A stretch of 64,000 nt of DNA, taken from NCBI GenBank assembly GCA_000980705.1, contig LBCK01000001.1, positions 1 to 64,000 on the forward strand. Reading direction: 5' to 3'. The notes under the pieces were generated by a model. The model was given only the letters and a program-made list of their open reading frames with translations, did not search any database and was not told where the DNA came from. The stretch is from Ruminococcus sp. UNK.MGS-30. Its GTDB lineage: Bacteria; Bacillota; Clostridia; Oscillospirales; Ruminococcaceae. Position numbers and translations under genes: made by a program. This document shows, piece by piece, positions 33,654-43,061 of the stretch. Within the stretch, counting starts at the first letter, position 1. Every line of letters begins with the position of its first letter.

Positions 33654-33908
33654 CTATGAACGTCCTTTTTCACTGCTTTTAGGTGGACGAACATATTGTA
33701 GCATCTCTTCTTCACAGGCACCAAATTTCAAATAATTCGATTTTGCTTCATTTAGAGTTATTCCATGATTTGATCCGCTGGGGTCGTCATTAGAAGCAAT
33801 AAGCGGATCATTTTCCCAAAAACAAACAGGGCAAATAAATCCCCAATCTTCCGCCGGCGGAACATTATATGTAAAATATGAACAGCACGGACATTGATAT
33901 TTTTTCAA
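33654..33908 (-). CDS. CPCC-family cysteine-rich protein
   Basis: An 84-residue protein with KKYQCPCCSYFTYNVP and GFICPVCFWENDP, two paired-Cys knuckles typical of the Cys_rich_CPCC family, probably binding one zinc; function unknown. The likely start is TTG 33908, which lies 9 bases after GGAGG; an earlier TTG at 33926 would put that site inside the coding region. Confidence 0.8.
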   Translation of the reverse strand: MKKYQCPCCSYFTYNVPPAEDWGFICPVCFWENDPLIASNDDPSGSNHGITLNEAKSNYLKFGACEEEMLQYVRPPKSSEKGRS

Positions 33909-34003
33909 GTACACGCACCTCCACAACTTGTAATTTCACGCATTGGCTGACCTCTCCATGTTCGGCATTGTGATTTGGATTTCAGAAATACAAACTGAAA
34001 TTT

Positions 34004-34432
34004 CTATTTGCGCTCCCACACCATTTCATAATCCTTTTCACCAGTATCCTCGTCCAGACTTTCACATTGAATGCGGAAACCTTCTCTACGGTAAAAGTGT
34101 ATTGCCCGTGTGTTTTTCTGGTACACATTCAAAGTCAATCTGGCTTTTCTGTCTTTTATGTAATCCAACAGCAGTTTTCCAACGCCTTGCGACTGCATTT
34201 CATCTGAAACAAAAATGCCTTCGATATATTCACCGTTTAATCCAATAAAACCTTGTATCTTTCGGTCTGTTTCATATACATAAACTTCTGCCTGTGACAG
34301 CATCGCTTTTACCAGAGCGACATTATCTTTCCAGTACTGCGCAGCAATAAAATCATGTGTTTTCAGATTGGTATTCAGCCATATCGCAGCAACTGGATCC
34401 ACATCTGAGTTTTGAAGTCCTCTTATCTGCAT
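34004..34432 (-). CDS. GNAT family N-acetyltransferase
   Basis: A 142-residue GNAT protein: MQIRGLQNSDVDPVAAIWL start, GFIGLNGEYIEGIFVSDEMQ, acetyl-CoA loop QSQGVGKLLLDYIKD, and LNVYQKNTRAIHFYRREGF. Substrate unknown. Three in-frame starts are possible (34462, 34441, 34432); the last suits the domain and follows AGG by 9 bases. It lies directly after thiN. Confidence 0.83.
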   Translation of the reverse strand: MQIRGLQNSDVDPVAAIWLNTNLKTHDFIAAQYWKDNVALVKAMLSQAEVYVYETDRKIQGFIGLNGEYIEGIFVSDEMQSQGVGKLLLDYIKDRKARLTLNVYQKNTRAIHFYRREGFRIQCESLDEDTGEKDYEMVWERK

Positions 34433-34461
34433 AATTGTCATCCTGTTTCTGATTCCCCGCA

Positions 34462-35079
34462 TCAATCTCTCGCATACACCACCAGCAGATCGCCCCTGCC
34501 CACAGTCACCACTGCATTTTCTGCCAGGATCTCATTGCTGACACCCAGCGGAAACGCATTGGAAAACTTCCCGTGGCACAGCGGATACGCCACGCCTTCC
34601 AGCGTCACGTCCTCGCACTGCTCCGTCATGGCAAACAGGGAAAAGTACATCCCGTCCCGTCTGGGATAAACTGCCGTTCCGCCACGCTGGAGTGTGACCC
34701 AGTGGGCATGGTCAACCAGCACACCCTGTGCGCCGTGGTCTGCCAGAAAGCGGAGCATCTGAAGATTTGCCACAGTGTGATCCAGTCTGCCGCCCAGCGC
34801 ACCGTAAAACACCAGCCGCCGGCAGCCCTTGGAAAGCGCATACTTCGCCGCCAGCAGAATATCCGTATCGTCTTTCATGGGGGAAAACGGTTCCACATTT
34901 TCCCCCTCCGGCACACTGCCCAGGGAGTCAAAGTCACCCACGATCCAATCCGGCACAACACCAAGCGCCTGCGCCAGTTTCACCCCGGCATCCGCACAGA
35001 CGTAGAGGTCTGCCGCCGGGACAGGAGGCTGTTGCTCCGGTTGCACCGACGCTCCGGCAAAAATCACTGCCTGTTTCAT
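34462..35079 (-). CDS. thiN: Thiamine diphosphokinase
   Basis: A 205-residue TPK that makes thiamine diphosphate from thiamine. Seen are DLYVCADAGVKLAQALGVVP, DWIVGDFDSLG, MKDDTDILLAAKYAL and GALGGRLDHTVANLQML. ATG 35079 overlaps the rsgA stop (ATGA). Position after rsgA is the usual Firmicutes order. Confidence 0.95.
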   Translation of the reverse strand: MKQAVIFAGASVQPEQQPPVPAADLYVCADAGVKLAQALGVVPDWIVGDFDSLGSVPEGENVEPFSPMKDDTDILLAAKYALSKGCRRLVFYGALGGRLDHTVANLQMLRFLADHGAQGVLVDHAHWVTLQRGGTAVYPRRDGMYFSLFAMTEQCEDVTLEGVAYPLCHGKFSNAFPLGVSNEILAENAVVTVGRGDLLVVYARD

Positions 35080-35969
35080 GATTCCCACGCCTTTCGCTGT
35101 TTTGCCGTCTGGTACAGAGAAACATAAGCGTCATGACGGCTCTTGGCAATTTTTCCTGCCCGGACTGCCTCCACCACGGCACAGCCCTTTTCGCACACAT
35201 GGGCGCAGTCACTGAACCGGCACTGCCCCAGATAAGGTCGGAACTCCGGGAAACAGTCGGCGATGCAGTCCTTGTCCATCTGAAGATACTGTTCCACCTC
35301 AAAGGTAGAAAAGCCCGGCGTGTCTGCCAGATAGCCGCCGGCGCAGGGATAAAGCTGCACCTGGCGTGTGGTATGTTTTCCTCGTCCCAGCTTTTCGCTG
35401 ATCTCTCCGGTGGCGAGCTGGAGTTCCGGGGCAATGGCATTGAGCAGCGTAGACTTTCCCACACCGGAATTGCCGGTCATCATGCTGATCTTTCCGTCCA
35501 GCAGCTTTGCCACATTGTCGATGGTCTCCGGCTTGTCATAATCCACCAGATACACCGGGATGCCGGCATCAGCGTACAGCGATTCCAGCTTTTCGCCCCT
35601 GTCAAGGTCAACCTTTGTCAGGATCACAGCCGGTTGGATATCCTGGTATATCGCCACCGTGAGAAACGAATCCAACAGCAGCAGGTTCGGGGTCGGGTGA
35701 CAGGTAGAAGTCACAAAAAAGATCTGATCCAGATTCGACACCGGCGGACGCAGAATGCTGTTTTTCCGGGGCAGGATCTCTGAGATCACGCCGTCCTCGG
35801 ACAGCATAACGTAGTCGCCCACATAGGGTGTGATGCCACGCTTGCGGAATATGCCTCTTGCTTTACAGGTGCAGATACCGGAAGAGGTCTCTACCGTATA
35901 GAGAACTCCCACCGATGTGATAATTCTGCCCTGTGCATTTTCCGGAATGGAAACAGGGAGTTTTGTCAT
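35076..35969 (-). CDS. rsgA: Ribosome small subunit-dependent GTPase A
   Basis: A 297-residue circularly permuted GTPase in 30S maturation. OB fold (GICTCKARGIFRKRGITPYV), G4-like VILTKVDLD, G1 MMTGNSGVGKSTLLNAI, G3 DTPGFSTFEV and the C-terminal zinc knuckle (QCRFSDCAHVCEKGCAV) are all present. It sits four bases from prkC. Confidence 0.96.
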   Translation of the reverse strand: MTKLPVSIPENAQGRIITSVGVLYTVETSSGICTCKARGIFRKRGITPYVGDYVMLSEDGVISEILPRKNSILRPPVSNLDQIFFVTSTCHPTPNLLLLDSFLTVAIYQDIQPAVILTKVDLDRGEKLESLYADAGIPVYLVDYDKPETIDNVAKLLDGKISMMTGNSGVGKSTLLNAIAPELQLATGEISEKLGRGKHTTRQVQLYPCAGGYLADTPGFSTFEVEQYLQMDKDCIADCFPEFRPYLGQCRFSDCAHVCEKGCAVVEAVRAGKIAKSRHDAYVSLYQTAKQRKAWES

Positions 35970-35973
35970 CGCT

Positions 35974-38094
35974 TTATTCTACCTCCCCGGCATTGTCCGG
36001 CGCAGCAGTTTCCGCAGGAACAGTCGTTGTTACCGGCACAGTCGGCACAGCGACACCTTCAATCGCTCCTGCAATATTTTCGCTGGATGCCGTAAATTTC
36101 TTGCCGGCAAAATCAAACGTATACGTGCCGAGAACTTCTGTCTTGCCGCTCTGGGCGCTGGTGATGGAGACCTTTACGGTCTTGCTGCCCTTGCCCTTGA
36201 CCTTTACGCTGACGGACGCGTCTGTCAGACTCTCTGCCACAAACTGACGGGATGCGATCACACCGTCCTCGTCTGTGGTAAAGCTCAGCGTATACATACC
36301 GCTCATCTCAGAGACCGGCAGATTTTCCAGACCATAGGTCACTTCGCCCTCCGGCTCTTCGCCGTTGCTGACGGTCAGCTTAACGGTCGAACCGGAGACA
36401 ACTACCTTGCCCGGCTCCGGATCCTGCTCTGTGACAATGCCCTTTTCCTCTGTAGAGGGTGCTTCTGTCACTTCCAGCTTGAGTCCTCGGCTGTCCGCCT
36501 CTTTCTTTGCATCCTCCTGGCTCATGCCGATAAACTTCGGTACATCTGTCTCATCGACTGCAATGCCCTGGCTGACATAGATCACAACGTTCGAACCTAC
36601 GGCAACCTCTTCATCCTTGCCCGGTTCGGTACGGATGACGTGGTCTGCCTCAATGTTTTCCTCAGAGGTACTCTGGGTCTTTTTCTGCTCTGCGGTCAGA
36701 CCCAGCGCCTTCAGCGCATCCTCTGCCTCCTGTGCCGTATAGTTGGTCAGATCCGGGATCTGCACCTTCTGGATGCCCTTGCTGACAGCGACTGCCAGTT
36801 CGATCTTGCCGTCCTTGTTCTTCTTCACGAACTGACCAGCCTCAACGTTCTGCTTATAGATGATGTTTTCTTCATATTTATCTGTGTATTCCTGCTCTGC
36901 CACTTCAAACTCAATGTTGGGATAGTTCAGCACCGCATCGTCATAGTTCATGCCAATGACCTTCGGCACTTCATCGGTAGAGCCGCTGGAACCGTTTGTT
37001 CCCTGTCCCACCAGCAGGAAGATCACGATTGCTGCCACAACGACCACAACGATGGTCACGGCAGTCAGAATCGGAACGACCAGCGACTTGGACTGTTCCT
37101 GCTCCGGCTCGTTTTCCTCCCGGTAGTTGTTTTCATAGTAGTCCGGTCTGCTGCCGGAATCGTATCCGTTCCGACGCTGGGGCGTCCGGTTCCGGTTCTC
37201 TTCCGGCGGTGTGAAATACTGGGTCTGTTCCGGCGCATTGTAATAGCCGAAGATGATCTGGTTGTTTGCCTTGAATGCCTCAATGTCCCGGATCATATCC
37301 GCTGCCGTCTGATACCGCTTTGCGGAGTCCTTTTCCATGGCGTGCATGATGATCTCTTCCAGACCGGAGGGAATGTTCGGGTTGATATCTCTGGGGCGCA
37401 CGGCAACATTCTGCATATGCATCACAGCGATAGAAACCGGGTTATCCGTGTCGAAAGGCTTTCTGCCAGTGAGCATCTCATAAAACATGACACCGACGGA
37501 ATAGAGGTCGCTCTTGGCATCGGTCACATCGCCACGAGCCTGCTCCGGGCTGATATAATGCACCGTACCGATTGCCTGGTCTGTGGCAGTCCGGCTCTCT
37601 TCCCGGGCGAACTTGGCGATACCGAAGTCCATGACCTTGATCGTGCCGTCTGTCAGCAGCATGATGTTCTGGGGCTTGATGTCCCGGTGAACAATGCCAC
37701 GGCTGTGGGCGTGCTGGAGCGCACGGAGGATCTGGATGACAAAGTGTACGGCATCCTTCCAGTTCAGCACGTGTTCGCTGTCGATGTAATCTTTCAGGGT
37801 AATGCCGTCAATGTACTCCATGACGATATACTGCATCTTGTCTGAAAAGCCCATATCGTAGATCTTCACGATATTGGGATGGGACATCATGGCGATCGCC
37901 TTGGATTCGTCCCGGAACCGGCGCTGGAACTCTTCGCTTTCGGAATATTCCTGCTTGAGGATCTTTACAGCGACCACACGGTTATCCAGCACATCTACTG
38001 CACGGTAAACATCTGCCATGCCGCCTTCGCCGACCAGTTCCGTCAGTTCATAGCGGCCATCCAGTCGGGTTCCTATGAGTTTATCCTTGTCCAT
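35974..38094 (-). CDS. prkC: PASTA-domain Ser/Thr protein kinase (PrkC/Stk type)
   Basis: A 706-residue membrane kinase that senses muropeptides or lipid II. The kinase domain (about 10-270) has LVGEGGMADVYRAVD, VAVKILK, HRDIKPQNIML, DFGIAKFAREESRT and SPEQARGDVTDAKSDLYSVG. A membrane segment lies near residue 345 (LTAVTIVVVVVAAIVIFLLV). Three PASTA repeats follow (about 375-575), then a C-terminal domain of about 130 residues and a Thr/Ala/Pro-rich end that are not usual for the family. ATG 38094 is chosen for spacing from GGAGG; 38103 overlaps the stp stop. Paired with phosphatase stp. Confidence 0.95.
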   Translation of the reverse strand: MDKDKLIGTRLDGRYELTELVGEGGMADVYRAVDVLDNRVVAVKILKQEYSESEEFQRRFRDESKAIAMMSHPNIVKIYDMGFSDKMQYIVMEYIDGITLKDYIDSEHVLNWKDAVHFVIQILRALQHAHSRGIVHRDIKPQNIMLLTDGTIKVMDFGIAKFAREESRTATDQAIGTVHYISPEQARGDVTDAKSDLYSVGVMFYEMLTGRKPFDTDNPVSIAVMHMQNVAVRPRDINPNIPSGLEEIIMHAMEKDSAKRYQTAADMIRDIEAFKANNQIIFGYYNAPEQTQYFTPPEENRNRTPQRRNGYDSGSRPDYYENNYREENEPEQEQSKSLVVPILTAVTIVVVVVAAIVIFLLVGQGTNGSSGSTDEVPKVIGMNYDDAVLNYPNIEFEVAEQEYTDKYEENIIYKQNVEAGQFVKKNKDGKIELAVAVSKGIQKVQIPDLTNYTAQEAEDALKALGLTAEQKKTQSTSEENIEADHVIRTEPGKDEEVAVGSNVVIYVSQGIAVDETDVPKFIGMSQEDAKKEADSRGLKLEVTEAPSTEEKGIVTEQDPEPGKVVVSGSTVKLTVSNGEEPEGEVTYGLENLPVSEMSGMYTLSFTTDEDGVIASRQFVAESLTDASVSVKVKGKGSKTVKVSITSAQSGKTEVLGTYTFDFAGKKFTASSENIAGAIEGVAVPTVPVTTTVPAETAAPDNAGEVE

Positions 38095-38099
38095 CGTTC

Positions 38100-38852
38100 T
38101 CATTCCTCCGTATTATGTGAAACAGTTGCCAGTGCAACTGAAATATTATCCCGTCCGCCTTTTTCCAGTGCGGCATCGATCAGTTTCTGCGCCGTCTCTT
38201 CATCCGAGAGATCCTCTTTCAGAATCGTTTCGATCTCTGCATCCGAGCAGAAACCGGAAAGTCCGTCCGAGCAGAGCAGCAGCCGGAACGCCTGGTCTTT
38301 TTCCAGATCAATGCGGAAAAAGTCCGGGCAGACCGTCCGTTCTACGCCCACCGCCTTCATCAGCATATGTCGCTGAGGATGGGTCTCCATCTCTTCTTCT
38401 GTGATCTCGCCCTTTTCCATGAGCATATGCACGACCGTGTGATCCGTCGTCACCTGTTCCATCCTGCCGCCGGTGAGAAAATACGCCCGGCTGTCGCCCA
38501 CATTTGCCACTGCCACATATTCCGGCGCAACAAAAGCCGCAACACAGGTCGTTCCCATGCCGAAGTTCTGATAGTCCATCCTTGCGGTCGTATACACCAC
38601 GGAATTCGCCGCAGAGACAGAGGACAGCAGCAGAGACCGGATGCTGTAGGCATCCATATCCTCTGTGTAGCTCTCCTCAAAATGTTCGAAAAAGACATCG
38701 GTCGCCATGGAGCTTGCCTTGCTGCCGGAACGTTCACCGCCCATGCCGTCGCAGACGACCAGCAGCAGATTTTCTCCATACTGACGAATCCCGACACGAT
38801 CCTGATTCTCGTCCCGGACATAACCGATATGGGTTTGCGATGCACTCGTCAA
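38100..38852 (-). CDS. stp: PP2C-family protein phosphatase
   Basis: A 250-residue Mn-dependent phosphatase opposing PrkC. Motifs: IGYVRDENQDRVGI, LLVVCDGMGGERSGSKASS, VANVGDSRAYFLTGGRMEQV, TTDHTVV, LLLCSDGLSGFCSD and GGRDNISVALA. The start is TTG 38852 or GTG 38861; TTG has GGAGG at 8 bases. A palindromic element lies between this gene and rlmN upstream. Confidence 0.94.
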   Translation of the reverse strand: MTSASQTHIGYVRDENQDRVGIRQYGENLLLVVCDGMGGERSGSKASSMATDVFFEHFEESYTEDMDAYSIRSLLLSSVSAANSVVYTTARMDYQNFGMGTTCVAAFVAPEYVAVANVGDSRAYFLTGGRMEQVTTDHTVVHMLMEKGEITEEEMETHPQRHMLMKAVGVERTVCPDFFRIDLEKDQAFRLLLCSDGLSGFCSDAEIETILKEDLSDEETAQKLIDAALEKGGRDNISVALATVSHNTEE

Positions 38853-38944
38853 TTGTACCACCTCCGTAAAGGTTCCCTGTTACAGAACGCACTGCCGCCG
38901 GACTGTCCGGGGCTGCGTTCCGGAAAAAAGCTTTGAAAAGTTAA

Positions 38945-39011
38945 GACAACACCGCACAAAGCTTGTGCTATTGCATACAAAGCCGTCAGACAGGCTTTGT
39001 GCAGTGCTGCC
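38945..39011. mobile_element. Short palindromic MITE-like element, copy 2
   Basis: GACAACACCGCACAAAGC at 38945-38962 and GCTTTGTGCAGTGCTGCC at 38994-39011 are imperfect versions of the 18-bp ends seen at 4962-5133; the middle is only about 31 bases. Both sides carry TTAAG (38941-38945 and 39012-39016), which could be a target duplication. The right-hand TTA supplies the rlmN stop codon. It lies inside an otherwise conserved operon. Confidence 0.72.
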
Positions 39012-40067
39012 TTAAGTGGATTCCTGCACAGCGTTTCTCTGTGCGTCGGCATCCCGCCGCAGCTGTCCGCACGCCGCCTGGATATCGCTGCCCAGGGTAC
39101 GGCGGATAGTGGCGTTGATGCCCAGTGCCGTCAGTTCCTTCTGAAACCGCTCCACATCCTTCCGGAACGACCGGAACGAGCGTTCCTTGATGGGATTTAC
39201 CGGGATCAGATTCACATGGCACTGCATTCCGTGCAGCCGTTTCGCCAGCTTGCCGGCATCTGCCCTGGTGTTGTTGACACCGTTGATGACGGCATACTCA
39301 ATGGTCACACGTCTGCCGGTGGTATCGAAATAGTACCGGCAGGCATCCAGCAGCTCCTCCACCGGATACCGCCGGTTCACCGGCATGATCTCGCTGCGGC
39401 GCTGATTCTCCGGGCTGTGCAGGGAGACGGAAAGCGTCACGCCCAGCCGCAGGTCTGCCAGCTGACGGATCTGCGGCACAAGTCCGCAGGTGGAGAGCGC
39501 CGCATGGCGCAGGCTCATGTTCATGCCGTCCGGATGGGACAGGAGCCGGAAAAACTGCACCACGTTGTCAAAGTTGTCCAGCGGCTCTCCAATGCCCATC
39601 AGCACAATGCTGTCGATCCGGCATCCCGCATCCCGCTGGGTCTCATAAATTTGCAGCAGAAGTTCAGACGGCTGCAAGTCCCGGACGTAGCCGGCGATGG
39701 TGGATGCGCAGAACTGACATCCCATCCGGCAGCCCACCTGGGTGGAGATGCAGAGGCTTTTTCCATGGTGATAGTCCATGAGAACCGTCTCCACAAAGTT
39801 GCCGTCCGGCAGTTCATATAAGTATTTTACCGTATCATCGGCAGAAGATGCAAGCTTTCTTGCAATATTTAGTCTATTTATACAAAATTTTTCATTCAGT
39901 TTCTGCCGCAGTTGGAGAGAAAGTGTAGTCATTTGGGCGAAATCCGTCACCTGTTTCTGATGGAGCCAGGAAAAAAGCTGTTTTGCCCGGAATTTCGGCT
40001 CGCCCATTTCCGCCAGATACTGCCCCAGCGTCTCCGGGGACAAGGATAAAATGTCGATTTTTTCCAT
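39012..40067 (-). CDS. rlmN: 23S rRNA/tRNA adenine-C2 methyltransferase RlmN
   Basis: A 351-residue radical SAM enzyme that methylates A2503 of 23S rRNA and A37 of some tRNAs. The 4Fe-4S motif is CRMGCQFC; the methyl-carrying and resolving cysteines fit AALSTCGLVPQI and DIQAACGQL; VLMGIGEPLDNFDNV is also typical. ATG 40067 has AAAGGAG upstream. The stop codon abuts a palindromic element. Confidence 0.96.
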   Translation of the reverse strand: MEKIDILSLSPETLGQYLAEMGEPKFRAKQLFSWLHQKQVTDFAQMTTLSLQLRQKLNEKFCINRLNIARKLASSADDTVKYLYELPDGNFVETVLMDYHHGKSLCISTQVGCRMGCQFCASTIAGYVRDLQPSELLLQIYETQRDAGCRIDSIVLMGIGEPLDNFDNVVQFFRLLSHPDGMNMSLRHAALSTCGLVPQIRQLADLRLGVTLSVSLHSPENQRRSEIMPVNRRYPVEELLDACRYYFDTTGRRVTIEYAVINGVNNTRADAGKLAKRLHGMQCHVNLIPVNPIKERSFRSFRKDVERFQKELTALGINATIRRTLGSDIQAACGQLRRDADAQRNAVQEST

Positions 40068-40105
40068 AAAAATGCTCCTTTCAGAAAGTGTATGCCGGGT
40101 GACGG

Positions 40106-41407
40106 TCACGAATGCTTTCTCCGGAACTTCGCCACAAAGAATCCGTCGCTGCCGAACATCTCCGGCAGGATAGTCACCATCGGCTCTGCCAGTGCGCCGC
40201 CCAGTTCCGGATATACCGGCTCGGGGACAAACTCCGGATGTTTCTGCAAAAACGCCTTTGCCACATTCTCATTTTCTTCTTTGAGAATGGTACAGGTGGA
40301 ATATTGCAGGATACCATCCGGCTTGACATACCTGGCGCCGTTTTCCAGGATCGCCAGCTGTAACTGCGGCAGCTGTGCCAGATCCTCCGGCGATTTTTCC
40401 TTGACCTCCGGCTTATGCCGCAGCACGCCGATGCCGGAACAAGGCACATCACACAGCACACGGTCTGCACCGGCGTATTCCTCCCGGAATTCTGCCGCAT
40501 CGCCCTGGGATGCCGTCACGTTTTGCAGTCCCAGGCGCTTGACGTTGTCCTGGATCAGCTTGACCCGATGCGCCGCCAGATCAAAGGCGTACACCATGCC
40601 GGACTGCGCCATGCCTGCCGCAATGGTACAGGTCTTTCCGCCCGGTGCGGCGCAGAGATCCAGGATCGTTTCCCCGGGCTTCGCCCCCAACGCCAGAGCG
40701 CAGATCTGGGAAGAGAGATCCTGCACATAGAACCAGCCCTTACGGAATTCCGGCAGCTTTCGGATATCGCCGGTGTGCAGCTCATATGCGCCGGGCAGAT
40801 TTGTGGGACTGACGGCATCTCCCAATGCCTGTTCCAGTTCTGCACCGGTACACGCCGCCGGATTCTGCCGGATAAACCGGTTTGCCGGCTGCAAAGCGTC
40901 CGCCAGAAATGCACGGGTCGTCTCTTCTCCATAGGCATCCAGCAGCTTTTCCAGCAGCCACTGCGGTACCGCATATTCCACTGCCATTGCCGCCTTTTTC
41001 CCCTTGGGATACGGCACTTTGCACTCGTCCCGGAGAAAGCCGCGCAGCACAGCGTTCACAAAGCCGGATGCGCTGGCTTTCCGGCAGGTTTTCGTCAGCT
41101 TTACGCTCTCATTGACTGCCGCACGGGACGGGATCTGGTCGCAGTACAGCAGCTGATAAATGCCCAGACGAAGAATGTTCCGCACGGTACAGTCCAGCTT
41201 TCGCAGCGGCTGCTTGCTGTAGTGGGAAATCACCGCATCCAGGGTAATACGCCGTTCGATCACGCCGTAATACAGAGATGCGCAGAGCCGCTTATCCCGG
41301 TCGTCCAGCTGTGACTGGGACAGTGCGCTGTCCAGCAGCAGGTTGGAATAGCTCTGCTCCTGTTCGGTTCGGTTCAGCAGCTGTACTGCCAGTTTTCTTG
41401 CACTCAT
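40106..41407 (-). CDS. rsmB: 16S rRNA cytosine-C5 methyltransferase RsmB
   Basis: A 433-residue protein with an N-terminal NusB-like RNA-binding domain (residues 1-130) and a C-terminal methyltransferase (ILDLCAAPGGKTCTIA, CDVPCSGIGVLRHKPEV with the PC motif, LQYSTCTILKEENE with the TC motif). It methylates C967 of 16S rRNA. Four-base overlap with the zinc peptidase gene upstream. Confidence 0.96.
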   Translation of the reverse strand: MSARKLAVQLLNRTEQEQSYSNLLLDSALSQSQLDDRDKRLCASLYYGVIERRITLDAVISHYSKQPLRKLDCTVRNILRLGIYQLLYCDQIPSRAAVNESVKLTKTCRKASASGFVNAVLRGFLRDECKVPYPKGKKAAMAVEYAVPQWLLEKLLDAYGEETTRAFLADALQPANRFIRQNPAACTGAELEQALGDAVSPTNLPGAYELHTGDIRKLPEFRKGWFYVQDLSSQICALALGAKPGETILDLCAAPGGKTCTIAAGMAQSGMVYAFDLAAHRVKLIQDNVKRLGLQNVTASQGDAAEFREEYAGADRVLCDVPCSGIGVLRHKPEVKEKSPEDLAQLPQLQLAILENGARYVKPDGILQYSTCTILKEENENVAKAFLQKHPEFVPEPVYPELGGALAEPMVTILPEMFGSDGFFVAKFRRKHS

Positions 41408-42114
41408 CTTCGGTTGTTCCTCTTTGAAATGTTCAGCAGACGAATCAGCTGCAAAATGCTGTTGAGCAGGGCTGCCACATAAGTGAGCGCTGCCGCTGTC
41501 AGCACTTTCCGTGCCTTGGTCAGTTCCTCACCAGACAAAATATACCGGCTTTCCAGCGTCTGCATGGCACGGCTGCTGGCGTTGAATTCCACCGGCAGGG
41601 TCGCCAGCTGGAAGAATACGATAAGGGAAAACAGCAGGATGCCAGCCATCTGCAGAGGCATTCCGGCGTAGGAATTGCTGAAGATCATGCCCAGCAGAAA
41701 GACGATATACCACAGCCGGGAACCGATCTGTGTCACCGGGATAATGGCGCTGCGCACCTGCATGGGAAAATAGTCCACGGAATGCTGCACCGCATGGCCG
41801 CACTCATGGGCAGCGACACCGATCGCCGCCACCGAGGTGGAATCATGCACGCTGTCTGACAGCCGGATCACATTGCCCTTCGGGTCGTAGTGATCGGTCA
41901 GATTTCCGCTGACCCGTTCGATCCGGATCTGATATAAACCGTTGTCGTCCAGAATCTGACGTGCCACCTGCGCCGCCGTCAGTCCACGGCTGTTGTGGTC
42001 GTTCTGATACCGGCGGAATGTGGATTTCACATTCCAGGATGCCCACAAGCTGACAACCAGTCCGATCAGTACCAGACCATATCCAACGTCAAACCATCCG
42101 CCATAAAACAGCAT
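41404..42114 (-). CDS. Membrane zinc metallopeptidase, YugP family
   Basis: A 236-residue membrane protein with HECGHAVQH (HExxH type) at about 103-111, an N-terminal membrane segment, and two or three later ones. The family (Zn_peptidase_2, YugP) regularly sits between fmt and rsmB in Firmicutes; substrate is unknown. Confidence 0.92.
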   Translation of the reverse strand: MLFYGGWFDVGYGLVLIGLVVSLWASWNVKSTFRRYQNDHNSRGLTAAQVARQILDDNGLYQIRIERVSGNLTDHYDPKGNVIRLSDSVHDSTSVAAIGVAAHECGHAVQHSVDYFPMQVRSAIIPVTQIGSRLWYIVFLLGMIFSNSYAGMPLQMAGILLFSLIVFFQLATLPVEFNASSRAMQTLESRYILSGEELTKARKVLTAAALTYVAALLNSILQLIRLLNISKRNNRR

Positions 42115-42137
42115 AAGATTCCCTCACTCTCTCTGGT

Positions 42138-43061
42138 TTATCCCAGTTTTTCACCTTTTTCCAGTTTCTTTCCACGCAGAAAATCTGCCGTCTGCATCCG
42201 GCGCTTGCCTTCCGGCTGGATCTCCGTAAAACGCAGTCCGTTTCCGTCGCCGCAGGCAACCACAAACGCCGCCGGATCTGCAATGGTTCCGGCATCGCCG
42301 GAGACGCCTTCGACCACACGGGAGCCGTAGACCTTCAGACGCTTGCCCTCCATCTGGGTGAACCCTGTGATGCCACGAATCAGATTATGCAGTTCTGCCG
42401 CCGGACGGGTAAAGTCCAGCGCAGACATTTCCTTGGTGATGCGTGACGCATAGGAGGACTGTGCATCGTCCTGGGGTGTGCCGTGGAGTGTGCCAGCCTC
42501 CAGCTGTGCCAGCGTCTCCTCCAGCGTTTCCACGCAGAGTTCCGACAGACGGCTGTACAGCTCTTCTGCGGTCTCTTCCGGACCGATCGCTGTTTCCTTT
42601 TTCACCAGCATATCACCGGTGTCCAGTCCCTCTCCCATCTGCTGTGCCGTCACGCCGGTCTTTGTTTCGCCGTTCAGAATCACCCACTGAATGGGTGCTG
42701 CGCCACGGTATGCCGGGAGCAGGGATGCGTGAAGATTGATACACCCATACTTTGGCAGTTCCAGCACCTCTTTCGGCAGAATCTGTCCGTATGCCAGAAC
42801 GACAATGAGATCCGGATTCAGCTGGCGCAGGGTCTCCAGCGCCGCTGCGGCATCTTCGCCCTTTCGCAGCGACAGGGGCTGATATACCGGAATGTCATAT
42901 TCCAGCGCCGCCGCCTTGACTGCGGTGGGGATGGTATGGTGACCACGTCCCTTGGGACGGTCGGGCTGGGTCAGAACGCCCACAACCTGGTGCTTGCTCT
43001 CTGCCAGATACCGCAGTGTCGGCACGGCAATATCCGGCGTTCCCATATAAACGATTCTCAT
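42138..43061 (-). CDS. fmt: Methionyl-tRNA formyltransferase
   Basis: A 307-residue enzyme that formylates initiator Met-tRNA. MRIVYMGTPDIAVPTLRYLA, the catalytic INLHASLLPAYRGAAPIQW, DTGDMLVKKETAI and the C-terminal domain are complete. ATG overlaps the def stop (ATGA), coupling formylation with deformylation. Confidence 0.97.
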   Translation of the reverse strand: MRIVYMGTPDIAVPTLRYLAESKHQVVGVLTQPDRPKGRGHHTIPTAVKAAALEYDIPVYQPLSLRKGEDAAAALETLRQLNPDLIVVLAYGQILPKEVLELPKYGCINLHASLLPAYRGAAPIQWVILNGETKTGVTAQQMGEGLDTGDMLVKKETAIGPEETAEELYSRLSELCVETLEETLAQLEAGTLHGTPQDDAQSSYASRITKEMSALDFTRPAAELHNLIRGITGFTQMEGKRLKVYGSRVVEGVSGDAGTIADPAAFVVACGDGNGLRFTEIQPEGKRRMQTADFLRGKKLEKGEKLG

